DNA of 64,000 nt from Paramarasmius palmivorus (lineage: Eukaryota; Basidiomycota; Agaricomycetes; Agaricales; Marasmiaceae). Location of the stretch: positions 96,926 through 160,925 of the forward strand of contig JAYKXP010000112.1 in NCBI GenBank assembly GCA_037176845.1. Reading direction: 5' to 3'. Under the pieces are notes generated by a model that was not told the DNA's origin, ran no database searches, and saw nothing but the letters and a program-made list of their open reading frames with translations. This document shows positions 11,126-22,448 of this stretch, piece by piece (position 1 is the first letter of the stretch; every line of letters begins with the position of its first letter). The position numbers and the translations under genes are program-made.

Positions 11126-12104
11126 ACATTTTGTTTCGCGCTCGTTAAATGGACCTCTCACGTGACTACTGTACAATCTTCCCATCCTGTGATACCTTTC
11201 CCTCACCCTGACCTCTTTCTGCGACATATGCCCTTCTCCCTTCACCTCTATTATTATGCTCTATGATTATGACGCACTGTAGTGTAATACCACTTCTCAT
11301 TACTTATATCCACCACCGCACCATTCAATACCCAGTCAGTAGCAAGTATTTATATAACTTATTCTCAACTTATTCTCCTTGCAATCACGATTCATCAATA
11401 ACAGATTGCAGGCTCTGCAGAGTCTGCACAGATCACCAGGCGCCATGGTTAGGTAATGGCTTCTAACTATTCCTGTGGATTCTGTTGTTCTTGTCTTTCC
11501 CTTGTGATATTATAACCACTCGCAAGTTGAGGCTCTCCCGTGAGTAAGAGTTGAGGAGGGCTAAGGTGTTCTCTCGAAGGTCGAAATGAAAAGAAAACGA
11601 ATGTCAATGTGGCCTCAACACCTGGATCAAGAAAGCTTACTGCTTAAAAATGTATATATTTTCTCCTAAGGAAACTCTACAGCAAACATAACGCAGAGGC
11701 AAGTGGAATAAAGGAGAGCCCGAGGTCGACTCCTCGGAACTGTAACTCTAAAGTAGCTTCTGAGCAGCCTTTTCTTCCCGCCACTGACAAAGATTGCTTG
11801 TCATAGATGCTGAGTTGAGTAGAGCATATAAATTTGGCGTCAGTGACAAGAAACGGTTATCAAAGAAAGGGCTTCCCACCTTTTCCTTCCCTTTTCCCAC
11901 AAAAGTGCGGAATCATACATGGTCAATCTTCTGAGGTGATGGAAATGCTCGAGATATGTACCGGACGCATAAAGTGGCGAACGGCGATCCTACTCTAAAC
12001 CAAAGCCTAACTTGCAAGTTCTCCACGGCGACCGATTTGTTGCCCCGGCTACCTCTCCCCATTCCGATGATTGATAGACCTAACAAGAATACAATCAGCG
12101 GTGG
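11126..12104. other. Intergenic region, nothing recognised
   Basis: About 1 kb, AT-richer than its surroundings, between the 3' ends of two convergent genes. No RNA gene, repeat or coding motif was identified. Confidence 0.4.
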
Positions 12105-13642
12105 TTATGAATGGTTTTCTTCAAGTCCAAAAGCATACGAATTAAGAGCGATAACCAAGGAAGAACTCAAAACCTCTGCCACCTTCCTTTTCACCGTCTT
12201 GTGCTCTTCAAATTCGGGATGTACGTTCGGAAATGTCCACGGAACGTAGCGCTTCTTGTGGCTCGCCCGTGTGTGGAACCTTTGGTTCCAAACTTCATTG
12301 AAGGCCTGAATATACTCTTGACATGCTTGACAAGAGAGCTCGCTTCCTCCAAGGAATGGGAACACGGGTAATCCAAAAGCGTGGATGTAGGTCAACATCG
12401 CGATCTTGCAGTGAGCTGTTAGGGGCGGCCGCTTGATCACCAGGCCGCTTTGGGTCGGAGAAAGTTTGGGGGCGCAGATAGCATGAGCTGTCCGGGAGTT
12501 CTTCCTCTGCTCGATCTTCTCCAAAAGTGTGTCAGCGAACCTGGACATGTGTTCTGCCGGATTATCCGCGATTTCTTTTGGAATGACGGTTTTGATTGTC
12601 TCGGGTGTGATCTTGCATTCGTAGGGAGATGAAGCATGGATGTTTGGTAGAATCGTGACGTCGAATGAACCGTGGAGCCAGTATGGCGTAGGAGTGGAGC
12701 AGTGAACGAGTTCTATGAGGCGAACTGTGTTGATGTGGAATTCCAAGAGGTTTGGGATCCAGTGTCGAAACTGCAAGTCCATTCCTAGCACTGTCGTTCC
12801 TTGAGTTCAATGGGTTCAGAGCTTAACAGAGTAGGTAGCCACATACCGTCCCGAACGAAGCTGTCCAGTCTTTGAATAATTTTGGTATTGCAATCCTCTC
12901 CGTTCACTATCCCCTTCCTGTCCCAATCCCGGTAAATGTCCAGTATGAAAAGACCAAGTTCGAGGTCCTTTCTCGCAATGTACCAGTCAATGATATCCGA
13001 GATATTCATTAACAGTACTCTGACGAGTATGAGCTCCACAGGCGTGAAGTAGGCCCTATCCTTCATGACCGCCTCTTTCACAACCTCAAAAGCCTTCCTA
13101 CTCTCTTCCTTAGCCGCCCTCTCGACAAATATATCCCATCCAAACTGGTACACCTCCCGGAAAAGTTCCTCCAATACGTCATTTGGTATATTGACCCGTG
13201 GCTGGCCTCGTTTAACCTGAGATGGAAAGTGCGGTGCAGGCGGTGTGGGTATCCGTTTAACGAGTGAAAAGAGTGTTTTTAGGTGCTTGATGACCTCTGC
13301 ACGAGAACGAGCTCGAGATTCGGTGTTGTATACGAGGTAGATGACAATCCCGAGAGAATTCTTGTCATGGTCATGCACAAAGGAGGCCGTAGCCGACGCG
13401 ACCTCTTTGTCTTGGGAAACGGAAAAGAGCGCGATTATATCGAGAAATCTCGCTACCCGTTTGGAGGCAGGCACGTCGTAGCCGTTGATTGGAGGATGGA
13501 AATGTGGGATATGCTTATCTTCGGGCTGCTCATCGTCAGTAATGTGATGCAGGATCTCGAGAACTAGCTCAACATCTGTAGCCTTTCTGGATGATGAAAG
13601 ATGTGCACCATTAGAGGACGACGAGGAAGATTTTGAGGGCAT
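12105..13642 (-). CDS. OTT_1508-like deaminase-family protein, probably catalytically altered
   Basis: ATG 13642 (MPSKSSSSSSNG). A single intron (12800-12846) joins FVRDG to TTVLGMDLQFRHW, giving about 496 aa. The N-terminal two thirds are helical without a known domain. The C-terminus holds the deaminase-like core: TAHCKIAMLTYIHAF, then PFLGGSELSCQACQEYI. In the fungal OTT_1508-like group of the nucleic-acid/nucleotide deaminase superfamily the expected motif is His-Cys-Glu plus Cys-x2-Cys. The zinc Cys pair is present (CQAC), but the proton-shuttling Glu is Lys (codon complement 12405-12407). The protein may have lost catalysis or use a shifted residue. These proteins are numerous and variable in mushrooms, and their substrates are unknown. 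No frameshift was seen. Confidence 0.65.
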
Positions 13643-13784
13643 GAAGCCGGGGGATAAGATGGAGGTCGAGTAGCACAACGTCACGGAAGCCCTGGGCTCG
13701 TGACAGTACTTCTAGCTATGGTGGAGCAGATTGTACAAGAAATTTGATTATAGATACCCCGAACCCCCAAGACTGACTGCTCCT

Positions 13785-15939
13785 CTACCTCACTTTGAAG
13801 ATCTGTACCACTACATCCTGCTCTTCAGATGCCTCCTCTTCACTTGCTTTCACAATATACCGGATCTCTATCTCGAGTTCGCGTGAATTCTCCTCACTCT
13901 TCTTACAGCAGAACTGGCCCGCGATCACAGTACCTAGAACGATCAGAGTAAGTAATGAAAACACCAAGGGATACAGTCAAAAACTGTACCTTCATCCGCA
14001 ATGAAAGGCTCTCGTAAGATAAACAGCGTCTGCTTCCAATGAGTCGGGATACTCCTGGGACCCGTGCTGAAACTGGTAACGACGTCGGTTTCCTTCTCCT
14101 TCCCCTTAGCAGTCTGCTCATCCTCCGTCTTCCTTCGCTGGGGCCTCCGCTCTGAATCTCTCGTCAGGCTATGGTGACTAGCCCGTCGCTGGGGAGCGGG
14201 TTTGCCACCAACAGGCCATACCTCAGCTACCATTGCTTCATCCTCGCCAACATTTTTCACTTCCGTGCCCGGCGGAACAGGTTTACCGGATTGAGTGAAG
14301 AATGTGTCAAAGTATAGAATGAAGGCTGTGACTTTGGTTCGCCGTTGGACGGTCGATATCAGTTTGAAGGAAGACGTGAAGTCGAGTTGACGAGGACTCA
14401 ATTCGGGGATGTAAAGATCCTGAAATCCTGTTAAGACATGAATTATCTTGAAGTGAAGATGTTTACCTTGACAGTATAAGGATCGCTGAGCATGGTATGT
14501 GGGCCAACGACATCAACAATGGCTTCTTCCGGTACACCCTCTGCCATCACGGAGAGGTCAAAACCTACGACGCGTTAAGTACCAGACAAAGGACAGAGAG
14601 CTTCAGATACATACCATAGACATCGTTCCAAAACGATATCCGTTCCTTGACAATCTCCGAGGCATCACAAAGTCCCAACATCATCTTACACTGACTCGGC
14701 GCCATAACACCACCAGGTTTCAAGAACCTCGACTTTGCTACAAGCACTGAATCCAACATACTCTCATATAACAACGCGTAACCCATCCACTCTGAGATGA
14801 TCACATCAACCTTCTCAATGTCGTTCGGAAGCTGAATGTCTTCAATCTTTCCCTTTACGACGGTGATGATGTTCTCGAGACCATTGGCTCGAACAATCTT
14901 CTCGGCTTTAGACGCGATATCGCTGGCATCTACCGCAATAACTCTCTTTGCTCCAGCTCTAGCAGCGAACAAGGAGAGAATGCCTGTACCACAGCCCACG
15001 TCGAGCACAGTGGCATTTTCAAAGACGGCGGGAGTAGTGAGAATGTAATGAGCGTAGGTGGAGGTTCGGACCTTGTCTTGGATCATGACAGCGTGGATAT
15101 CTGTAAGGTGGTGTTAACGCGGTACCTGGAGATAATGGTGAGACAGACCATTGACACCATAGCTCTCGAAGTAGTGTGAATCGTCATCTCGGGTTTTCGC
15201 TTCGGCTTCGGCGCGTTCATCACTGGCGGCCTCGATGAGGTTTAGGCGTTGGTTGATGAGTGCACGATAGGCATTAAATTCCTCGCGAGTTTGAGCCAAC
15301 TTTTGTTCGAGAACACGAATGCGTTTCTCGGGATCAGAGTTGGCTGCTTCGTCTTCCGAGTCCGACCAATCGCCGGAATGAAGTTCTGAGGAACAGAATA
15401 CTTGACATGAGTTGAAATACGGTATTAATAGCAGATATCACTGACGAAGAAGGGGGTCATCCTCGACTACTGGGCGCAGGTATTCGTCCGAACTGAAGAA
15501 CGATTCCGAACCGGTCAAGTGCGAAACGTTTTCAGGTGTTGGTTTCTAGTATTTATGAGTTATATCCCTTCTCAAAGGAGACCGGCACACACCGTCAATC
15601 GAATGAAATTGATCAACCGGATTCGTCCATGGATATCCAGTGCTTTGCCATGAGATCAGAACCGTTCATCCATAGTAAAAAAAAGTTGCGAAACTCACAC
15701 AACTTAGAACACACTTCATCTAGATTGAACCCGTAGGTCGTCTTATCGTAAGCCAATGCAGCTTCGGCATTCTGAAAGACTTTGTCTTCGAACAAAGACC
15801 GACAAGGCTGACGCGAGTTGGAATCCGAGACCCAGTCATCCCAAGTTTGATCGTCGTCGTCCTCTTCAGAGCTTGGAACGCTTTCCTCGTCGTCTTCGCG
15901 TTCTACGAGGTTTGAAGGGGCGTGAAGATGGATGCTCAT
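13785..15939 (-). CDS. Protein arginine N-methyltransferase 3 (PRMT3)
   Basis: Several exons from ATG 15939 (MSIHLHAPSNLVERE). An acidic N-terminus is followed by the PRMT3 zinc-finger-like segment (RSLFEDKVFQNAEAALAYDK), then a linker. The AdoMet domain follows: VRTSTYAHYI, motif I VLDVGCGTGILSLFAARAGA, and the double-E loop SEWMGYALLYE that grips the arginine. The barrel half includes SPRQLDFTSSF and the THW loop (PTHWKQTLFILREPF). A low-complexity charged insert of about 60 residues precedes the THW loop. PRMT3 methylates ribosomal protein S2 in the cytosol and acts in 40S maturation. It is divergent from the RBM25-type gene across about 300 bp. Confidence 0.92.
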
Positions 15940-16240
15940 GGTTACTAAAAAGAAATCGATGGAATTGGTCGGAAAAATAGGACAACTCAGAAAAGGGAAA
16001 ATGTTCCCATAGGCAAGTCATTCCTCTTGGCTGTGACAATGCGTGTGACATGCTCTGTATTCGACGATCCTCTTTCCTCGATTACCACTCAATTCTACTT
16101 CTTCTTCTTCTCATTTGTTACTTGGTGTAAGGAATTGCAAAGTCAAGTACGTGTCATACTCGAGATAAATGACTATAGAACTGACCCTAGATACCGTTTT
16201 TCAGCTCATATTTATCTTTGGAGAAACGAGATTTGCAAGC
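15940..16240. promoter_or_regulatory. Divergent promoter between PRMT3 and the RBM25-like gene
   Basis: A roughly 300-bp shared upstream region with CTTCTTCTTCT tracts at about 16098-16110. No TATA box at a canonical distance was seen on either side, as is usual for fungal housekeeping genes. An in-frame ATG at 16169 precedes the preferred start at 16241 of the RBM25-like gene. Confidence 0.45.
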
Positions 16241-18471
16241 ATGCAACCTGCGTCGAATCGTTTGGGACTTGGTCTGCGTCCTCCTCTGCCGTCGTTTGGG
16301 CAAGGCCCCTCAATATCGGCTCTTGCACAGCAGCAGGCCATGCAGCAGCAACAGCATCATTTTGCCCCACCACAGGCGCAGAAGACCGTTTCGCTTTTTG
16401 TCGGCTCTATTTCGGGCGGTGTGACCGATTCTTTCTTGAATGACCTCTTATCGGTGAGTGACTGCTTGTATCTATGTGTCTATGTTGAGCTGATCGAATA
16501 TCGTCCAGGCATGTGGCCCGGTCAAGTCCTTCAAACGTCTCATCACCCCCGCGAACAAACCACAAGGTTTTGGGTTTGCAGAATACGACCAACCTGATAG
16601 TGCACTACGAGCGATAAATTTACTTAACGGTATCGAACTCCCTGCATTGGAAGATGGGTGTGCCAATAAAAAGCTTTTGGTGCGTCTGCCTCGGTTTCTG
16701 TCCTTCTTGTCACACCTACGTCGACTTTTCAGATCAAAGCAGACGAAAAGACCAAAGCTTTCCTGGACGCTATCAACTCACAGCGAATGCTCACAAATGT
16801 ACGTTTTCTTCGCTGAGGACTATCACACGACTCATGTTTTCATCACAGACTGATGAAGAAAAGATCAAGGAAGCCAAAGCTAGAATTGACAAGCTAGTAG
16901 AAGATATCAACAGGCAATCTCAAGATGCCACGGCCAGCGGACTTTTGGACAAGGAGAAATATGTGATACCTCCCCATCTACACGACCTTCAAGAAGCTGA
17001 TCTTCCCGAAACACAACGAGGACTGGTCATCTCTGAAATTGCCATGTTCAGAGAACGTGCGGCAAAACGAGAGCGAGAAAAGATGCGGGACGTGCACGCG
17101 AATATATCTACAGTCGCCGCTCCAAGTGGTCCTAAAGGACGGGATTGGGGAAAACCGAGACCATCGCCGGCGGTAGCACCTGCTGCTGCTGCGGCCGCGG
17201 CCTCGCCTGCTCCGTCGAAAGGAAAATACGGTTATAATGGTTTCGTCAAGGCGGAGGAGCAGCAACAGCAACAGCCGTCGCCGGAGCGTAACAAACCAAA
17301 GACCGACGAAGAGCTGGAGAAGGAAAGGAAAGAAGCTAGAGAAAGGGATGAAGAGGCGTCGTTCCAGGATGTGCGTGATTTCCGTTGATTTATTACCTCA
17401 CCGGCGACTGATACTTGCCTATCCAGCGGGAACGACGATACGAGCCTCGAGAGAGGCAGCGTATTGCGGCATTAAAACGAGCTATTGACCGAGAACGAGC
17501 CACAAAAGAAGCTGAAGAACGAGACCGTATCGAGATGCGCGAACGTTTAGACGTCTGGGACGACGATGAGAGTGACGAACTCTTCTATGTTGATAGGTGA
17601 GCAATACTCTCCCATCAACAGGCTATTCTGCTAACTTCTCCGTTTAGAGTACGGTGGCGACAGCTTCGGGCACGCAGACTCGAAGCTGAAGAAGCGGCTG
17701 ATGCCAGATCAAGAAAATTCGAAGAGCAAGAAGCGGAGAACTTGCGCCGTGAATCAGAGGACTTTTTGGCTCGGCAGATGGACGAGATGCAAGCGCTTGC
17801 TGAAGAACAGCGGAAAGCTGGGCTGCTTCTGGATGACGGTGCCCCAGTCAAACTTAATGTATCGCTGGCACCAGTGCCTACCAAAGATGGTACCGGGAAG
17901 GAGAAGGCGACGGTGTTCACGCAGGAGGAGGAGGAGGAAGATGCGATTAAGAAACGCAAAGTGCCATTGGTAAAATTGGACTTTAGCGTGGCTGAGACAG
18001 GAGAGAAGGCTCGAGAGCGGTTAGAACGAATACGGGAGTCAGTGCCTCGTGATAAAGAAGCACTATTCAAGGCCAAGGTCAGATGGGATGGTTTGTCTGA
18101 TGTAAGTTCCATTTCTTGGTCTCCGGCTGGCAAGGATAACTGATTACCCCCCAAAGACCGTCATTGACAGGAAGTTTGAGCCTCTGATTAAACGTCTGAT
18201 GGTGAAATATCTCGGTGAGATGGAAGAGGAGGACTTGATTTTGTTTGTGCTTGAGCATCTGAAGGATCACAAAGCACCTCAAAAGCTTGTTGAGGGATTA
18301 GAACCAGTACGTTGTCCGCCTCATTGACTGATGACCGTTTCCTGATGGTTTTCGCTTTAGGTTCTGGAAGAGGAAGCTGTTGAACTGACCACGAGTGTAT
18401 GGCGGCAGATCATCTTTGAGAGTATGGCGTACGGCGAAGGTCTGCTGACAGACAAGATGCTTGTTGATTAA
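16241..18471 (+). CDS. RBM25/Snu71-type U1 snRNP splicing factor (RRM plus PWI)
   Basis: ATG 16241 (MQPASNRLGLGLRPP). A Gln-rich leader is followed by an RRM with RNP2 SLFVGSISGGVTD and RNP1 GFGFAEYD. A helical linker (EEKIKEAKARIDKLVEDI), an Ala/Pro/Gln low-complexity region, and a long RE/RD-rich charged stretch (RERRYEPRERQRIAALKRAI) follow. The C-terminus is a PWI domain (KFEPLIKRLMVKYLGEMEEE ... LILFVLEHLKDHK ... WRQIIFESMAYGEG). This architecture is that of RBM25 and yeast Snu71, which bridge the U1 snRNP and regulate 5' splice-site choice in the nucleus. About eight short introns are needed. The gene appears intact. Confidence 0.93.
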
Positions 18472-19385
18472 CAGTCGGCCGGAGGGGCAGGTGCGTAGCG
18501 GTAGTATCAGTATATTTGCCTGCTGAAGTGTAGAACACTTCCTTAAGTATGATATTGTTGCGTCACGGCCATACCTCGTACTGGGCGGGGGTAGATGCTG
18601 ATTGACGGGTATGGGAAGGAAGGGACCTGGTATTATATGTGACGTGAGTTCACTTTTGATCCACCGCACGAGATGTAATAATATTGCTCTTTTCAAAATT
18701 TGCGATGCGAGAAGTGCAAAGCAAGGCTTCGTGCACTGATGCGGGATGGGGTGATGAAACACCACGATGAGTTGTGTCTATATCATTGCACAAGCCCGGA
18801 AATAGGGACTGTTGCACCACTGATGTCTTCGCTATTTAGGGATACATTCAACAGCGCGGGACGAGAGGATGTACCCTGATGCACCTGTCTTCCGTGCCAT
18901 TTGCCTTCATTCCTGTAGGGTGAGCTTGTCCCGCTGTCTTCCTTGGCGCACAGCCAAATCTAGAGACCGATGATGGCAATCGAACATTCCTGAGCTCTGT
19001 ACTAACACACATTCCATAGTGACATCTGTTCCGCCTGTAATCTACTCGTTTTCAATGAATAAGTGAGTAGAGGTAGCTCCACAGCTGGGTCCTTTTTCAT
19101 TGACACCGCCTTACGCGTTTTAGGCTTTTCTTGTTGTCGAAACATCCACATGTCACCCGACCTTAGTTCGTCATAGTTTACGATCTTCGATTGTATTCGA
19201 CATGATCACATGGGACGGTCTGGTACTTGACCATCAACGCGCACATCCGACAAGAATGATCCATCATCCTGTCTGATCGTAAAGGGTGGCCGACGTGGGG
19301 TATAAAGAGCTCAACCAAAACCCGAGATGCGGTTGCGGTTCCTCCCTGCTCTCCCTCGGACCTAGTCGAGGGCCGACTCTTTACG
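18472..19385. promoter_or_regulatory. Intergenic region with the trehalase promoter
   Basis: About 0.9 kb. The 5' part presumably holds the 3' UTR of the RBM25-like gene. A TATAAA box at 19301-19306 lies 80 bp upstream of the trehalase ATG. No other gene was found. A minus-strand open frame overlapping 18298-18765 is judged a chance antisense frame. Confidence 0.5.
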
Positions 19386-22265
19386 ATGCTCACGGTTTTC
19401 ACGATAGTTGCATGCCTTTTCCACACGACTTTGGCTCAATCTCAAACGACAAACGCGTCGGTATCCCAGATCCCAGTGTCGACTGTAGTCGCAAGCCCAT
19501 CCGCAGCGCCATCTTCACTGTTGCCATCTCAGGTTCCAGTACCTCCTAAGCAAGCATGGTGCCCGTCTGAGATCTTTTGTGCTGGCCCCGTGCGTCTTTC
19601 CTTGTTTATATCGGCGAAGGCATTAAATTGACCCCCGACTGGTTTTATATAGTTATTGCAGGGCGTAAATTTGGCCAATCTCTATACTGACCCTAAAACT
19701 TTTGTGGACAAGGTGCGTGGTTGTCGTTCTCTATATATGGATTCCTAAAGATACCGTGCTCCGCAGCCCACTGTCAACTCTTCCAACGTAACATTGGAAG
19801 CTTTCGATGGCCTTGGTTCCAATGCTACCGTCGGACAATACGAAACTTTTGTAAACGACTATTTTAAAGGGGAAGGCCTCGAACTAGAAGCATTGATTCT
19901 TCCCGACTTCAACGCCAACCCACCTTTCCTTGGTAATGTCTCAAACCCAGTGGTGAAGGCGTTTGCACAGGCAGTACACGGTTTCTGGACGCAACTCATC
20001 CGAACAACCAATTCCTCTGCACTCTGCAATGGTGTCGACTGCGAAAGCTCGTTGATCCCGCTGAACCATACGTTTGTGGTACCAGGTATGACGCGTCTCT
20101 GTGATTTGATGGTACCTGGCTAACTTTCCGGCGTAAAAAAGGTGGTCGTTTCCGCGAACAATACTATTGGGACAGCTTCTGGATCGTTGAAGGTTTACTC
20201 GAGTCTCAGTTGTATGGAATTGTGAACGACACGTTACAGAACTTCATGGATGAACTTGATAACTTTGGGTTTATACCAAATGGTGGAAGGATCTATTGTC
20301 AGTGATCTCGCTAATTGCGCGGTTTCCTTGCTTACACCAAGTGCTTAGACTTGAATCGGTCTCAACCCCCGCTGTTTATTCAGGTATGCACGGTCAAACA
20401 TCTTTGTCTGCTAGCAGTCCTCATGGGGCCCTCAGATGCTTGCTCGTTACGTGAATGTTACCGGCGATCGCGATATCCTCACGCGTGCTCTCCCTCTTGC
20501 TGAGGTAGGTTTCCGCCTTGTACCCGATCTGTTCAGTGCTCATTTTCTCTTCAGAAAGAGCTGCAATGGTGGCAGGATAATCGTACTTTAAATGTGACCA
20601 GCCCGTTCACGAACCGAACCTTTGCCATGACACGTTACGCAGTCAATAACAGTGCTCCACGACCAGAATCGTATCTCACTGGTAAGCTGACCATTCACGC
20701 ATAGCCAGCTAGTTTTCTCACACATACATAGATTACAATACCGCAAACGGAGGGAACGTTACCCTGAATGAGACTCAACGAGCTGATCTATACGCTGAAC
20801 TTGCTAGTGGTGCTGAAACAGGTATATTTTTAGAAGCATGCTCTAGATGTTCTATGCTGACGGTCGAGCAGGTTGGGATTACACTGCTCGTTGGCTCCCC
20901 AATCCTACTCCCCACAGCGCGGACCTTAGAACCTTGAGAGTGCGTTCAACGCTTCCAGTTGATCTCAATAGCATTCTTTGTATGTTCAGTTTTCCTCTCC
21001 AAGAACTACCTTTCTTACGCTTTTGATATTTAGACCGGAACCACCTTCTGTTAGCTGACCTCTACGGCTCAAATTCGTCCGCGGCCGAGAGCCACCGCAA
21101 CCGTGCTACTTCGATCAGAGAAGGCATACTTGATTTATTCTGGGATTCGGACAAGGTGCGTTGCTCAAGCTGTGCCTCTGAAGGACATCGATTGAACTTC
21201 TGCTAGGTCGCTTTCTACGATTTCAACTTGGAGACAAACACCAGAAATGAGGTATTCACAGTGGCTACCTTCTATCCGATGTGGAGTGGCATTATCCCGG
21301 ATGACATCTTACGAAGCCAGGACAGGGCCTTTGCAGCATTCTCTTCAGTTAACCTTGTATTGAATCGCTACAATGGAACGTACCCCACCACATTTGTCGA
21401 GACTGGACAACAATGGGATGCTCCAAACGCCTGGCCACCCCATCAGTATATTGTCCTCGACGCTCTTCGTAACCTGCCCACCAACATCACAAGCAACCCA
21501 TTACCGACCTTGTCATCCAACCAGTCATCCTTCAATCTCGTTCCTTCCGGACAACTGGGCCTCGATGAAACCCAACTTCCTGGACAGGAGTTGACGGCCT
21601 CTTCTAATGCGAGCGCCACCGGTGCCGAGGCTGATATCAACAGGTTAGAAGGGACGGTTGTCAATGGTGGTAACACAACGGAGGGCGAAGGTTGGGCTCA
21701 AGCCCTGCAGAGACAGTTGGCAAACCGTTACATCGCCAGTGTGCTATGCAGCTGGTATGTCTATCCATTGGCAGTGTCACCAACCATAGCTGACGTTACT
21801 ATGCAGGCGTGCTACTGGAGGTTCCATCGACGGAGTACTACCAAGGCTCTCTGACGCCGAGCTGAACGTTACCCAGAGCGTGAATCAGAATGGAAATGTA
21901 AGATTACACATATGATTGATTCTTCGGCTCCAGCCTGATACGCCCACTAGATCTTTGAAAAGTTCTCCATCACTGACATCGATTCTGCTGGTCGTGGAGG
22001 TGAATACGTCGTACAAGCTGGGTTCGGATGGACAAATGGTGTCCTTCTCTGGGCCTCGAGTATATACGGTGACGTCCTTGATGCTCCCGAATGCCCTAGT
22101 CTACTTGCCTCTGGTGCAGCAACGGGCGGAAACGGCGGTGGGAACGGTGAAGGAAACGGCGAAGGTGGTGGCGGTGACAGCGGTAGCGGCAGCAATTCTG
22201 CAAGCAAACTGTTACCCACTTGGACTCTGGGACTCATTGGAATAACTGTTGTCTCCTTACTGTAA
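19386..22265 (+). CDS. Acid trehalase, glycoside hydrolase family 37, GPI- or membrane-anchored
   Basis: ATG 19386 starts a signal peptide (MLTVFTIVACLFHTTLA). The mature part carries both GH37 signatures: PGGRFREQYYWDSFW and QWDAPNAWPPHQY. Further family blocks are NFMDELDNFGFIPNGGR, AETGWDYTARW and ATGGSIDGVLPRLS. It hydrolyses alpha,alpha-trehalose to two glucose units by inversion at the cell surface or in the vacuole. The tail is Gly/Ser-rich and ends with about 15 hydrophobic residues (TWTLGLIGITVVSLL), which suggests a GPI signal. The frame is split by more than ten short introns, the last joining CSW to RATGGSID. N-glycosylation sites (N-x-S/T) are frequent. The loop near 21500-21660 is Ser/Asn-rich. 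Intact. Confidence 0.92.
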
Positions 22266-22271
22266 ATTCGC

Positions 22272-22291
22272 TTTTTTTTTTAAAAAAAAAA
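22272..22291. repeat. T10A10 homopolymer palindrome in the trehalase 3' flank
   Basis: Ten T followed by ten A, starting six bases after the trehalase stop codon. It is self-complementary, and may be a poly(dA:dT) nucleosome-excluding element or part of 3'-end formation. Confidence 0.7.
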
Positions 22292-22448
22292 CACTGTACA
22301 TAACGATGATGTACTTCAATACTATCCTTACGCTCGCTTGCGAATAGCAGCCGGCAACTGTAGTATGATATCATTCCGGTGGGAATGTCGCGATAAGCTT
22401 CTTGAAAAGGACCGTCATCCTCATTGCAACCTGCAACACATCTCGACA

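Noticed and set aside
18298..18765. A 155-codon minus-strand frame overlapping the 3' end of the RBM25-like gene
   Set aside because: It lies antisense to conserved PWI codons and has no recognisable features, so it is treated as a shadow frame.
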